Below the pieces are notes generated by a model. The model was not told the origin of the DNA. It saw nothing but the letters and a program-made list of their open reading frames with translations, and did not search any database. From Liolophura sinensis (taxonomy: Eukaryota > Mollusca > Polyplacophora > Chitonida > Chitonidae), in assembly GCF_032854445.1 (NCBI RefSeq), contig NC_088300.1, positions 45,997,682 through 46,061,681 of the forward strand: 64,000 nt of DNA. Reading direction: 5' to 3'. This document shows, piece by piece, positions 38,201-59,201 of the stretch. Numbering within the stretch: position 1 is the first letter of the stretch; every line of letters begins with the position of its first letter. The position numbers and the translations under genes were made by a program.

Positions 38201-41200
38201 AAACACCAATCAAATAAAATCAAATCTAATTCATCAGTTCGATTAAACGGATGGCTAGAGAGGTTGATGAAAGATTGTATATGTGTGTTTCAGCCCCTGC
38301 GTGTACCTGGTCGTGTTCTGGTCGGGGAAGGAGTGCTCACAAAAATGTGTCGAAAGAAACCAAAACCTAGACAGTTCTTCTTGTTTAACGACATTTTGGT
38401 CTATGGCAATATTGTGATTAATAAGAAAAAAGTAAGTCATGGGTTGTGATTTTGAAATGAAGATTTTCTCAGGTCTTAGATGAGAAAAGGTATATTCAAG
38501 GCTAGAGGGTTAATTTGTCTTAGATTGCCTGAACCTCTGTAGTAGGATTAATCAAATCAACTAGACTAAACAATTATACTGTGAACCTTTAGCACTATAC
38601 AGCGATTTTTTATTGTGGGCTGATTATGACAGGATAGCTGTATTGTTGTTATTAAACCACTGACATGTGATTCTCATCTCTCAGACATTAGCAGTGGCCT
38701 CCAGTTGTTCTCCTCATGAAATATCCATGCTTTGGTACATTTTTTGTATGCGCAAAAGTTGGATGTGTGCTACTGGTACCAAATGGCGGAAAACTTTGTT
38801 TGTGGGGAGAAATAAAGCTTAGGTTCTACTCTCAACTGTATTATTCAGAGAGGATAAAACAAGGATACGTTTGTGTATCTCATTAAGTGTTATATGGTAT
38901 ATATGTATGTATGTATGCTTGGTTTGTCATGTTTCCTTGCTCTTACCTCACAGTACTGAGTGCCAAGCAAGCTGCAGCAAGTACCCATTTTGATTTTTTT
39001 TTTTTTTTTGATTGGTGTTTTACGCCGTACTCAAGAATATTTCACTTATACGACGGCGGCCAGCATTATGGTGGGCGGAAACCGGGCAGAGCCCGGGGGA
39101 AACCCACGACCATTCACAGGTTGCTGACAGACCTTCCCACTTATGGCCGGAGAGGAAGCCAGCATGAGCTGGACTTGAACTCACAGCGACCGCATTCGTG
39201 AAAGGCTCCTGGGTCATTATGCTGCGCTAGCGCGCTAATCGACTGAGCCACGGAGGCCCCTACCATTTTGAATTCTTTGGTATAACCTGACGCAGGCTTG
39301 ATTCCGGGGCATCCCGACTTTGAGCAGGAAACTCTTTCCTGTCATATTTTTTTAGTCAAAAAGTATAGTATTTAGTATAAAACATGTATACTACATGTTA
39401 TCTTTGTCTTTCAGTATAACAAGCAGCATGTGATTGGCTTGGAAGATGTGAAGTTAGTGAGTGTAAATGATGAAGGAAGTAAGTTGACAACTACTACATG
39501 TACTATAATTAAGTAGAATGGAAAGTTATAAACTGTATTGAACTCAATATGTCTTGAATGTGTTGTGAAATGTGAAAAACTGCAAATATTCAATCTTTTC
39601 AACCACCAATCGGTGGAATTTATGATTACATTTGTTATGAAAATTACAATAAAAATGATTTGTGTGCATTACTGAAGATGCAGCCTTCATAAAACTGTGC
39701 AAATTATTTCTCTACATTCCACAATTCTCTCAGAATATTTCAAGATATTGGTTACAGGTTGAAGAATAAGGGTACATATGTCTTATTTATTATAACTGGT
39801 GAATATTCATGAAGCTATCTTGTTATTTCATTGGTCAATCCAAGTTCTGTGATGGGTCATTATTTTTCTCTAAATGACCCACCCTTGCTCACATGAGGTC
39901 CATGGTCAGTATTTTTTTATCTGACACCAGCAGCAGGCGAGGTCCAAAGCAAATATCCAATTTCACTGACAAGGAACTGCCAGGATCAGAAATAAATTTG
40001 ATCACTTTATTGTGTTCATTTCATAATCTTGAGGATGTACATTGTACACTACAGGTGGACTTCCGAGCTCTACATGAAACTGACAAGTCTAAGTTTAGGC
40101 TGGTTCATAGATTCAAGTGTGACACTCGGCATATCATGTGTAACTTACATCTAACGTAATGGAATTGAAGTTGGTATAATAAAACACTTAGTAACTTTTA
40201 GCTTAAGTCAATACCATGAATCTCAGACCCTTGTCCATACTCTGCCAAACTGACATCAGGTCCGGGATTCCTGGTATTGACTCAGCCATAAGTTAATAAG
40301 TGTATAATAATGCTATGGTTTTAAGTCTGGAGGGTTGACAAGTGTATGTACTTGACAGAGAGAGTCATGTTTTCTCTGAATGCTGCCGATAAAAGTTTCC
40401 TCTACCGATAAAAGTGACCACCATTATATAGGTAAAGTATTTTTGAGTGTGGTATTAAAAAACAATCATATTAATAAATGCATTTACTATTGTTCCTTGA
40501 TACATGCATTTTTTCCATAATCCAAAATCTTGCATCAGTTTGGTCTAGAGCAGATGTAAGCACTTCCAAAGTTTTCTCATTTGTTTCCTTTATATTGTTT
40601 TCTTGGTTAATGCTGTCTCAGCATGTTTTCAACTGTTCTTAAATTGTCGTAAAGTGTCTAGTGGTTGCTCTAAATAAAACAGCATTATTAAGAAATAACA
40701 AGGTCCAGGGTTTATTGTTTACTGAAAAAAGTAAGACTCGTTGAAGTATTGATGTGCTCAATAATTGGCTTTGTCAGAGAGAAACGGCTGTCATTTGTGG
40801 GTAGGTTGACGCCTTTACAGCATGTCTTGTGACTGATGAACTCTGACGCCTGCCACCAGATTTCCTGTTAACAAACTGGTGTGCATGCAGTACATTTTTC
40901 TGTCTTCCTGTATAATAAATGGGCAGCTTTATAAGCTGTGGTGTATTTCATGAAAATCACACTCGTTCTGGCTGCACATGATGCTGTTCAGCTTTGACAT
41001 AATTGCATGTTTAATTTGCAGCCTTACGGAATGGTTGGAAAATCTTTAGCCCTAGCAAATCATTTGTTGTTTATGCTGCAACAGCGACAGAAAAACTCGA
41101 GTGGATGGCACACATCAAGAAATGTGTACAAGATTTATTAAACAAACGTAAGTGTAAAGGCAGGCAATCTGTACAGATTTCCAGCCGATCATGTTATATT

Positions 41201-44200
41201 ACTGATGTTCAGAGATGAAAGTTTTTAAGATTTATCCAAAATTCAGGATTTTTATGCCTCATAAAAGTCTGGTTTCGGGTGAAAATTTATAAATTTCACA
41301 TATAATTTGACCATTTCCTCATTTCGAGGAGTCTTCTGCTTTCGTCTCTGGATGTTTGAAAGTACTGCATTCATATATTTCCAGCAGTTTGTAAAATGAG
41401 CAGCAAGTAATTTTTGGCTTATTTTTGAATTCATACCTTTACATTCGTTGATTGGCCTTCCATTTTGACAGGTCGTGTAATGAACACATCATTTTATCCA
41501 AAGAGATTAATATAATTGCATTGTTCTTGTGAGTTATTAACTGTGGACGTGATGGGAGATAGTAACCACAGGACCCACTGAGTGACTGGTGAAATTTGTT
41601 AGAAGTTGTTACATTAGATAATGTACGGTAGAAGTTCATGAGCAATACTTTCCCTGAAGTGTTAAAAAAAGTTGCAACCAAGGTGGGTATCAAGCACAGT
41701 GTGCCGTAATTCATGATAGTAGCAAAAGGGGCTGTACAATGGGCATGTAGAAAATATGAAGCTCCTGGGGGTTTTGCTGTAAAATCAGGGTCATGTCTAA
41801 TGTCAACAGTTTGGCTTGGTTGGCAGAGATAGCCACCCTCATTTTTTACAGTGGGCTGCGCTTACTCTTATTCATTTAAGGTAAATGGTAAAAAAGTCAT
41901 TGTTGATGGATTTAGAACCTTGCACACCTCACACTGAGATGATTCAAGACTAGGTGTCTGTATTTAAAGTACAATCCCTGAGCCCATATTTCTATGTCTA
42001 TGATGTCAAGGCAAGGCTAATGACTCAGTAACTTATCTGTGTTCTCTATCTTGTACAGAGGGCAAGACCCAGAGCAGCACAGTTGACTCTCCTGTCTGGG
42101 TGCCGGATCACGAGGCCTCCAAGTGTATGCACTGTCGTAAGACTCAGTTCTCAGTAATCAACAGACGGGTGAGTGAAGGCCTTAGTCGGTCAAATGCAAT
42201 GTTTAATGTGGTACTTACCTTACACACAGCTCCCTCGAAATAACATGCCCAGTGGGGGACTAGTTTTTCTAGTAGCATTATAACCCATTGAGGCTCAAGT
42301 GACACCACAATCAAGACTTGAAAATGTAATCCAGGGGTGTACAGTAACATTGATTGGTTTAAATTATGAAACTATGAAATTACCTACTGCTTCATATGTA
42401 ACTCATTAAATGCAATGAACATTCAAAGAGCTACCCCAGTGCGTGTAATTGCTTAAAAGAAACTTGTGATTTCAATGTGACGGAATGGACACATGATAGA
42501 GGCCTACAGAACATGTGAAAATGAAATGTTAATGATTTGGGGCTGTTCCTATGTTCTTATATTGACAATAAAGACGACACTGATTACAGATGCAAGTTGC
42601 AGATATTTTGGGTCTGGCTTTATTATGATAAAAGCAATATTTTTACAGCCAACAAACCTTTCATTCACTTGTTGAACGACGATGGCGGCGATAAATTCAT
42701 TTGTCATATCTACAGACACGCTCATTGGTCAAAGGCTGGTTGAGGAGCCAGTCAAAGAACACAACACAAAAGGAATTGTCTCCCCAACTGGACTTACACA
42801 ATGGCCAGCTTTTATTATGACACATAATCCGCTTTACGGCAGATATCAGATATTCCACAGTGGAGCTAGGTTAGTGTTGACATCACGGCACCAGATCTGG
42901 ATTTGTACTGTGCCTGTCCATACATGAGAAGCAATTAGCGCCATCTGACGTCAGAGGGAAGGAACTAGCCAATGGAGCCACATGTTATCGTTGAGCCCCC
43001 TGTTACGCAAATAAAATGTAGGTTTAGAATTTATCAGTGTCCTAACTTTGTGAAAGACTGCACCTAGACACGTACAGCATCATGTGTGAACATTGTATAA
43101 ATGATTATTGTCAGGAAGACTACATGGTTGTATATATTTGTGAACATGTCTAGTAACCACATCCGTTCGTTGTTTACACATAGCAAACAACATGGAATGG
43201 TTTTCTTAATATTTGAATTTTTTTGGTGTATATCTGATCTCCCAATTTTGATTTTTTTTTCTGATAAACTTTTGTGCTGACATGAGGAGAAAGAAAAATG
43301 AGACACATGAGTCATACGCGTTAAATCCAATTTCACGGAAAATCGAACCATGTTAAATCAAGGGAATGTTAAAGCAATGTATGATACTTCTCTACTGCTA
43401 TGCTTTTTTTATTCTAAACAAGGGAAAATGACCATTGTGCAGTTACAAGCTGCGATGCATGCACAATTCAAAACACACCTTACCATGAAGAACAAATGAC
43501 TAATCATTGTGGCTTAATCATATGGCAGCATGGCAGCAATATTGTGGCAAGACGATAAAAAGAAGTAGTGCATCTTGCATGACTAAGAACAAAAACAACA
43601 GTTATAACAACAACAGCATCTAGGCTGAAAACTTCATGCGGCAAACAATTTATGGCTTTTTAGAATTTATTTGTAGCATTAATGACTTGATTTTTAAAAA
43701 GGAACTTTCTCTCCCAATCTCTCCCAAATCCTGACTGTCCTGTGTTTATCTTGACCTTTGATGCTGTAATCATTCGACGTTGACGTGTTATTGTTGCAGC
43801 ACCACTGCCGACGGTGTGGGATGTTAGTATGTAATCCCTGCTCCAATAAGCGCTGGCTGCTGCCCCAGCAGTCCTCTAAGCCCCTGAGGGTCTGCCTCAC
43901 CTGTTATGACAAGGTGTCTAGGGCACACACTGGCCCACAGAGGGCTTCAGGTAAGTAAGACTTCCAATAATATTAATCATGGTGAACCTCAGCTGTTGGT
44001 TTTACAAAGAAGGTGTAACTTATTCACTAGGGGAACAGCAAATCAGTACAATTTTGAGAAGTGAAGACTCCCTTTAAAAGACAAAAAATGGCCTAATGAA
44101 GTCATATCTATGACACACAAATTTGCATAATTATGCTTCATGTATTTTTATGTGCCAAAACTTTGGGTTCTTTCTAACTTGAAGTGTAAAATTCATCCAC

Positions 44201-45029
44201 CTTTATAGTATTGAAATAAAGGCTCATAGAATCTGGCTTTTGATATCAAAACTGTTTGCATGCGGGTTTACCAGAATACGAAACAGCAGCGAATGAAGAC
44301 TCATCAGGTGATGACAGTTCAGATGATGAGGATGAAGTGGGACCAGCAGGAGAACCTGCCTCCATCGGCGATGACGCACCACAGATTGTAAGCTTTCAGT
44401 TTCACTTTAGAATAGGTGGCATTACCTGAATTTTGGTGAAAAATTAAATACCATTATGACTTATTGTGAACGGTTAAGTGTGGGGAAACATTTAGTGTGT
44501 GACTTGTGCGGTTTGAACTAGCCACCTTTGGGACAGAACACGTCGTTTCTATCACTGTCTTGACGAAGGAAATTCCCTTCGGGACCACTTGTAGATTGAA
44601 AGTACTTTTTATCTCTTTACAACTGCAGTCATGAATATATAATTCCCCTTCTCTCACTGTTGGTAGGATCTGTTGACATTAAGCACTTGGTACCTGTGCC
44701 ACAGGCAGTCTAACATCCGTTGAAGGCCACGTCTCTAACCAGTATGGCACATATGTAGGAAAGTCTGTCAGTAACTTGCCAAAGATCATTGGTTTGTGTT
44801 GGACACTGCACCTTCCTCTACTTAAAATACTGACCACCATTGTATTTGTGAACGATTGTGAACACCTGGTGTTATACAACCATGAATAAGTGAATAAATC
44901 CCAAACTGGAGATATCAGGCTAGACTGGCTGAAGTCACATTTGTTTTGTACACAGATGGTATTACTTAGTTGTCTCCCCTTAAATTTCAGGGTACATTTT
45001 ATGGTGAAGAGGAAAACAATGCAGCCTGA
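35217..45029 (+). CDS. PLEKHF2: Phafin-2 (PH and FYVE domain-containing protein)
   Basis: Nine exons: 35217-35232, 37513-37577, 38294-38431, 39415-39478, 41022-41147, 42059-42168, 43800-43950, 44275-44387, 44991-45029, giving 273 aa (human PLEKHF2 249). The N-terminus MVDRLVNSEANSRRI parallels human MVDRLANSEANTRRI. The PH domain (about 28-135) includes GRVLVGEGVLTKMCRKKPK and RQFFLFNDILVYGNIVINKK. The FYVE domain (about 145-212) has all signature parts: WVPD at 150-153, RRHHCRRC at 172-179 and RVC, with paired Cys for two zinc ions. It should bind PI3P on early endosomes, supporting endosome fusion, receptor traffic and autophagy. The C-terminus is acidic (DSSGDDSSDDEDE), as in vertebrate phafins, then GTFYGEEENNAA. 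PLEKHF1 is possible by domain layout, but local identity favours PLEKHF2. The first coding exon has only 16 nt. Confidence 0.96.
35233..37512 (+). other. PLEKHF2 intron 1, nothing further recognised
   Basis: A 2.3-kb intron with donor GTAGGT and acceptor TTGGTAG. It contains a phrase near ATGTTAAACAAAATGTTTAG (around 36441) that recurs near 36624 in altered form. No exon or SINE was recognised. Confidence 0.4.
37981..38220 (+). repeat. SINE family A, + orientation
   Basis: Diverged head (GTGGTTGGGGTGGTTAGTG), recognisable body (CCCCAGGAGCCTCTCACTAG) and tail (TTTTTGAGTATGGCATAAAA, CACCAATCAAATAAA). It lies 73 bp upstream of PLEKHF2 exon 3. Confidence 0.8.
38992..39260 (-). repeat. SINE family A, minus orientation, the most intact copy
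   Basis: Begins with a long T run and GATTGGTGTTTTACGCCGTA, has the full body (GGGCGGAAACCGGGCAGAGC, GACCTTCCCACTTATGGCC), the B box as GGACTTGAACTCACAG and the reversed head GAGCCACGGAGGCCCC. The T run and low divergence suggest the youngest insertion here. It lies in PLEKHF2 intron 3. Confidence 0.9.
40404..40480 (+). repeat. SINE family A, tail fragment
   Basis: ACCACCATTATATAGGTAAA and TTTTTGAGTGTGGTATTAAA followed by an A/T tail match the family 3' end. The 5' part is absent. Confidence 0.6.
44690..44895 (+). repeat. SINE family A, strongly decayed, + orientation
   Basis: Blocks in family order: AGGAAAGTCTGTCAGTAACT, TACTGACCACCATTGTATTT, GAACACCTGGTGTTATACAA and a weak A/T tail. It lies in the last PLEKHF2 intron. 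Confidence 0.5.
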
Positions 45030-47960
45030 GAGCAGTGGACTGGGGAGTATTACCGGTTGGAAGTTTTCAGTCTGGACAGATCATATACCCTCTGGTGATA
45101 TTTGTGTTATCCTGGTATGTCTCTGAACAGTTTTCCTCAGTATGGCAAACCTAATACTGACTCACTTGTAGATCAGCGTCATCACAAATGTATATTTATT
45201 TAGTATGCGCATCCTGTGTTTTTAAACCAAATGTTTTACTTAATGCCAAATGTATTTGAAAATGTGTCTGGTTTTTCTTTCAAAAGATTTTGAGCTTGTC
45301 AGATCAGTTTAAGATGTGGTCTGATTGTTGTATTGCAAAAATGTTAGTCAGTCATTGGTCAGTATTGTGTTGTAATTTTTTTACCCGACACTTTGCATTA
45401 TCTATCAACCTTGTCTGATTTTTTTTTTTTTTTTTTTGAAAGTTTGGTTGTGCTATGTAATTTGGAAAGCATGAGAAGATACATGGATAGCTCTTTTGGG
45501 CTGAAAATAAGCCCACTCTGACAATGCTCAGATTGTAATTAAATACATGCATAACATGCTAAATGGTAACTTAGTAAATTTCTGAACGTAAACTGCAATA
45601 TGTATATAATTCTGCTCTCATTATTGGGGTTCTGTGCTATTTATAGCTATTCATGCCTTTTTTGCTACTAAAGGAATGATAATTTTCGCATGTAGGGGAC
45701 ATTACAATGAGTCTGAGTGCACTAGAAGTTTGCTATTGAAATAGTACTGCTACAGTGATATACCTTTGTGGCAAGTCTAATGAAATTTTGAAAGAGACCC
45801 TAATATTGAAAGCTCACATCTCGTTAATCTGTCTCTAATTGCACTTCCCTTAACATCTTGTTATAAATTTCTGTGAGAAATTTGGATTCTTTGTGTGTGT
45901 AGTGAAATAGAAAATAGCTCAAATGCTTCTGTTTGTACATGCAATTTAGGTTTTCTTTTATTTATTCTCTTCTGTGTATATTAGTATTGTACAGAAGTTG
46001 ATCCTTTTGTATGAAATCTGTTAAATGCAGAGGCTTTGGCACTTCATGTACATGTATTAAGAAGGTTGCCATTTTGTAGTATATGTATATGTAACATTTT
46101 TGTGAGACTTACTCAGTGTCATTGCATTCTTCTGTCACCATTTCATATATTTTTAACTTCATTCATCTGGCTTCCACACTCTAGTTCTCTGTTTTGATAA
46201 AAAGTAGAACTTCAAATTTAGCTAGTGCCAATTCCATGAGTGTTACTTAGGACTGCATTTAACAGAGATCTGGATCCAAACCCCTTACCGAGGAACCAAT
46301 AGAGAAACTGCTCCTATGCTTCAACAATTTTGATGCTTGTAAAACTCAGTTTGCAGAGTTTTGCATTAACAGTTATGTAATTCAACACTTTTTTATTCCC
46401 CTTGAATTTTATTGGTGTGTGTGTATTCTGTATTACCTTTCATTTATCCCTGTTGGTGTTACTCGTCTTAAGTTTGAAACTAATGCCAGCTTTGATGTAC
46501 TTCAGTACACCTGTCTAATTTTGAAGCATGAAGTGTCTAACTATTTTCAAGATTTAATGGTAACTAGCAGAACACATTTGAGTTACCAAGTGGGGATATT
46601 CCTGTTCATGGCTAGTGACCACAGGAGGTGACTTAGTTCTTTGTTCATATCCATGCAGATCTTACTTCTTGGACAACTAGTGTATCTTTTTTTCGATATT
46701 TTTGGAGGGTTCCTGCTTCTGTTTTTGCATAAAATTAAACAAATCAGTGACTGGAGGTGTTTACATGTCTACATGCTTAACTGGTATTAAGGCATTTTTG
46801 TCAAATACAAAATAGCTACACATTAAAGCAGAATTTATATTGGCACATTTTGATGTATTAGAATAGTCAGTCCAAAGCAAGAAAAACGATTGCTGTTTAG
46901 TTATTTCAAGAGGAAGTGGAATGCGAGTGGCAAAGCGTAAAACTACTAATGATACTGTTTGTTTTTGTGCATGTATTAATTATATTAAATAATGATTTGT
47001 TATGTATTACGATACACTGTTAACATTTTTTCACTTGTTTTTCAAGAAAATTTTGTCCTTTATTAAGACATTAGAACCAAACAATGGCATACGTATGTGT
47101 AGGTACCCATTTTTAAGATGTCAGCTGGTATTGTATTTGAGATTAAGAAAATGTATATACGTCTATAACTGATCATGTGTTTCATAAAAGGATGTTTACA
47201 CGGCAAACAGTTGGAAGATGCAAATGATGGCAGATTTCCTGGTACTGTTCTAATTTATCCACTAGGAGAGAGAAAGCTAAAGAGTCCACTGTGGTAACAC
47301 GGTGATTACTCTGGGCCCTGCCCCAGTGAGGGGATTCTTCTACAGAACAAACCACATTACCCGATTCTGGTAGTTTTTAGATTGGTTGGCCATTGAAAGT
47401 TAAATGGGGATGAAGAATGGGAATGAAACATATCTCAAACTCATGTGTCTCTGGTACTTTTTATTCCATGTTTATATGAGAATGTCTCCTGTGCATATGC
47501 AATCTTAAATTAGGTTTCTGGTAAAACCAGTGTACCCCACCATTGAGAGGCTGCCCTATCCTGACCTATGAAGTTTCCAGATAGTACTCCACATGAAAGC
47601 CAGTGAGGCTGGTCTCGGATGCACTGGGGTGGTACTGACCTAGGGACTCTGTTAGGTTGACAGTAAGTGTGTACAGTATATATATTGCACAAAGTAAAAC
47701 TTTGTCTCTTCTTCCCATTGGAATGTATTTGTAAAGAATCGTGTGTGTGTGGGTATATTTATCTACATTTATGTCTACTTAAAAAGGAAGTAGTATTTAA
47801 ATCTGTTTTATAAAACATGTACCTCTTTCACTCATATGCAAATGTTCACTCCTCACAGATTTTGATTCGTTAGTTCTCTCGGAAAATCGATTACAGGTGG
47901 CTGTTATTCCTTGTACCTTGAAAGTATGTTTGACAAATAAAAACCTTCATTTTAGTTACA
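45030..47960 (+). other. PLEKHF2: Long 3' UTR of PLEKHF2
   Basis: About 2.9 kb of non-coding AT-rich sequence follows the stop, up to AATAAA at 47936-47941. It has a 19-bp T run near 45420. No exon was recognised; the 70-codon open frame at 46419-46631 is unsupported. An earlier polyadenylation site is possible. Confidence 0.5.
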
Positions 47961-48340
47961 TTTTGTGTTATGTACTGTTTCGTCTCTGTTCAGAGGAGTT
48001 TAGAGATGTATGTGTATATATGTAAATGTACACATGACTAAGGCTGTTTATTCCAGTGTAAATGACCTAATTCATATGACTATATCTCAACCCGTCATAA
48101 ATCACAGGGACTCGTGAGTTACAGGTTCACATCCAGCCTTGGAAAGGAAATTTGTGGGTAAGAATCCCTGCTCTCAGTGTTTGTCAGGCCATGTTGATTT
48201 CAAGCGCTCGATGGTGTTTGTGCAGCCGCGAGTTCGCTGCAGACCACTTGTCTTCCACCAGTATCGTCTGCATATATGTACTTTACAGAAGAAAGTTTAT
48301 AATTTTGATACCTTTGCCCATTATGCTGACCAACATTATG

Positions 48341-48560
48341 TACTGTAATTCTTCAACCATTTGGCATGTTTGCAAGGTGTTAATTCAAGCGTATTCAGAA
48401 GGCATTATTCTGTGTTGAGTGATGATATAATACTTTTTGTGAAGCAGTGAAACTATCCACTCCAACCAATGCAGTTTCATCTCCAGAATCGAATTAAAAT
48501 GTGCATAGATTGCAATGAATGTTGCTCTTTTACATGTCAAAAGGTTGAGAAAATAGGGTA
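48341..48560. mobile_element. Short TIR element (MITE) family C, copy 1, 220 bp
   Basis: Flanked by TA. The left end CTGTAATTCTTCAACC is mirrored by the right end GGTTGAGAAAATAGGG. The body GCAAGGTGTTAATTCAAGCG and the block CCAACCAATGCAGTTT recur in the copies at 51253 and 60750. It has no coding capacity. A TA target site and short TIRs suggest mobilisation by a Tc1/mariner-type transposase. Confidence 0.7.
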
Positions 48561-48715
48561 AGTGAAAACTTAAACAATCAAATAATTCTGCTTAGTGCAT
48601 AAATGTATTTTGGTAACAACGTGTATGTGACTCAATTTATTGATTAGAATGGTAGTATACATGATCCTGGAAGGTAGTTAAGAATTATTAACGTAACAAA
48701 CAAGCTGATAGAGCC

Positions 48716-48945
48716 ATTTATTTATGATTTGTGTTTTACATCGTACTCAAGAATATTTCACTTTATAGGACGGCGGCCAGCATTATGCTGGGAGGAAACA
48801 AGGCAGAGCCCGGGAGAAACCCACGACCATCCAAAGGTTGAGGGCAGACCTTCCCACGTATGGCCTGAGAGGAGGCCAACATTAGTAGGGCTTGTTCTCA
48901 CAGCAACCACATGGGTGGGAGGCTCCTGGGGAGAGGCCACTGTCA
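48716..48945 (-). repeat. SINE family A, minus orientation
   Basis: TTTTACATCGTACTCAAGAA, GGACGGCGGCCAGCATTATG, GGCAGAGCCCGGGAGAAACC and GGAGGCTCCTGGGGAG mark tail, body and head in reversed order. Confidence 0.85.
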
Positions 48946-49688
48946 AGTACTATGCAACAGAAGAGGGAGTGATTGACACAATCTTGTTAAATGAATCACT
49001 AACTGACAGAGAACAACAAAACTCAAATGCCACACAGCTAAATTGATTGTCATGTACGTTGTATTTACAAAGGTGCACATGATAAACCAACATGCAGCAT
49101 ACTTTATGAACAAATTTGACTGACTGAGTTCGTTCTTCACTGAGAACAAAAAATCTAAAACATCGCTAAAGCTAAGACAAATAAACTGTACAGTGAATCT
49201 GCTAAGGTGCACACGTTAAACTAACATGCCTTATACATTAAACTGAATCAAATCTAACATAAGCTTAAATGTTTCCCAAAATGGATTCCAATTAACACAC
49301 AATAAAATTTTGACTGCAGCCAATATTAAAACTTTATTATGATTATTATATAATGATTATCTAGGAGATGCAAATTGTGCTTACCAGTAAATTGTTTCAC
49401 TGTTACAATTTAAATCACATTTCACTGTTTGAATCAACTGGAATCAGGATTTGTTCTAGTGAACATGGACATAGCTCTTTCCTGTCAGCGAGTAAGCATG
49501 TAGCATGCATCCTCAATCAGAGACAAAAAAAGAACATGATTTCTTGAATCAACTAAAATTGCACAACCCTTCATTCATCAAGACAGTGGTTTACAGCTTA
49601 ATTTCTTGTGATTTGATCAGTACTTCTGGCGTAATGTTTTGTAATCTGTTCCTGTAACACTTCACTTGTGGTCTGGATTTTGATTGCA

Positions 49689-57656
<7,968 letters not shown>

Positions 57657-57857
57657 GATAACACATTCATCAGTTGATTGATCTTCGCTAAGAAATTGTG
57701 ACCTACTTCCTCTCCCGCCGGAATAATAATGTGTACACAGAATTCCGTGACGTCATCATGATATGTGTTGTATACATACAGATTGACAGTTGGCACGTTG
57801 GCACGCTTCCTTCAGAAGCACGTAGCTAGAGAAGAGCGGGAGGGCTGACATGGATTG
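57657..57857. promoter_or_regulatory. Short shared promoter of UBE2T (-) and VHL (+), with a perfect CRE
   Basis: TGACGTCA lies at 57748-57755, within CGTGACGTCATCATGA. The UBE2T start codon is about 90 bp to the left. A candidate non-coding first exon of VHL ends at 57857 with donor GTAAGA. Both transcripts would start within roughly 200 bp of each other. The VHL first exon is inferred from a good donor and a matching acceptor at 59191-59193. Confidence 0.5.
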
Positions 57858-57980
57858 GTAAGACTGGTACTAGATGGTTTACAGTGAACATTTGCCGAAT
57901 CAAACCTCAGGGATTACAAACTATTGTAGCAACTATGTCTTTCCAGTATCTGTGACCCCATTCCCTCCCTCTCCCCTCTA

Positions 57981-58436
57981 TTCTGTAATGCAATGGCAGA
58001 AATTATGCTCTGTCCCTAAAGTGGTACCTGCAGTGGCAGTTGGACAAGCAATAAAAAGGATACGTGAAATGGTATGTTTTAATTTTTTAATATGCAATTT
58101 AGGATGTGTCCTGGCATGTGAATGTAAGAAAAAAGAATTGTAGCTTTCTTCTTGGTCTGTTAAAAATGTTTTTAGTACTCTACATGGCATTTTTCCTTAG
58201 TCTGAGTACACTGACTGTTGGTTGAGAAATATTTGGATACGCCATATTCATGGCTGCTCAACCTACAGTCAAAGACAAGCAGATTTGGCTAAATGTTGTG
58301 GAAAAGGTTGCGCCCGTAAATTACATATTAAAAAATTAGAACATACCATTTAACGTATCCTTTAATTGCTAGTCTAACTGCCACTGCAGGTACTAATTTA
58401 GGGACAGAGCATAAATACTGCCATTGCATTTCAGAA
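57981..58436. mobile_element. Foldback element, 456 bp, with TIRs of about 120 bp
   Basis: The left arm from TTCTGTAATGCAATGGCAG to about 58100 is the reverse complement of the right arm ending CTGCCATTGCATTTCAGAA, at roughly 90% identity. A further inner pair, GACTGTTGGTTGAG and GCTCAACCTACAGTC, extends the hairpin toward the centre. No coding capacity was seen. It lies in the putative VHL 5' UTR intron. Confidence 0.8.
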
Positions 58437-59201
58437 CAATCTACCAGCCAAACCTGTTGAATGACAGAAGCAGCGGCAAACCCACAAAATTAAACTGCAT
58501 GGGCCTGTCATATTAAACAGTCGCAAGATATGCCTGACATAACATTCCATGTCATTGTATAGTAAAGAGATATTGTAAATGTGCTTGATGTGGGACGCTT
58601 GACACTGTGTGTGCATCTCAGTAATCTGAAGATTGATCACCATGTTGTTTTCAGTGACTTTGGCCTGACAGGAATGGGTCGAGTGAAATTGTCTTTTTGT
58701 CACAATTACAACAAACACGAACATCTCACGAGAAAAAGGTTGTATAGTTTTAAATGAATGACTCCAGTCATCAGTCAAAAAGTTGAATTTCTGGCTGTGA
58801 CAGTTTGAAATAACAGCAAAATATGGATAATTGCACATAGGCCCCACCCCCTACTTCCAGAAATCTCACGCTTGCACTTAGCTCTGTAGGGTTGTAATTG
58901 CATATACTAATTGTTGTACTATCACAGTCTTGTTCCATAACCTTACATCAAAGACCTCTGTAATTTCTGTGGTGTCTTTACTGGATTCAAGCTGGGGCCT
59001 TTAAAATGTGCCTGCCCATACTCATAGATGTCTTGGCTTCCAGGTAGGTGTCCCGGTGTTATCACCAGTGAATCCACAAGAGCCTAAAAATAGTGGAAAT
59101 TTGACAAATTCCAACTTTATCCAGCCGACGTGTTTGAAAATGTTTTTCAAATAAGATAGCTTAAATGGCATCTTTACATATGTTTCTTTTCAGGGATCGG
59201 A

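Larger units (their letters stand above)
47961..49332. other. Gap between the convergent PLEKHF2 and UBE2T genes
   Basis: Contains a TIR element (48341-48560) and a family-A SINE (48716-48945). Small open frames at 48139-48418 and 48729-49046 arise from or beside these repeats. Two similar phrases, AAGGTGCACATGATAAACCA and AAGGTGCACACGTTAAACTA (near 49070 and 49203), hint at a small duplication. Confidence 0.5.

Noticed and set aside
38887-39217. Open frames of 65-104 codons with repeated motifs such as YGGRKPGRARGKP, here and near 19.8, 23.6, 48.7 and 55.0 kb
   Set aside because: They are translations of family-A SINE copies, which explains their mutual similarity.
42682-42927. 81-codon open frame starting MAAINSFV within a PLEKHF2 intron, preceded by a GATGGCGGCG context
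   Set aside because: No splice sites or family resemblance were found, and it ends within low-complexity intron. The YY1-like context is noted but too little to call a nested gene.
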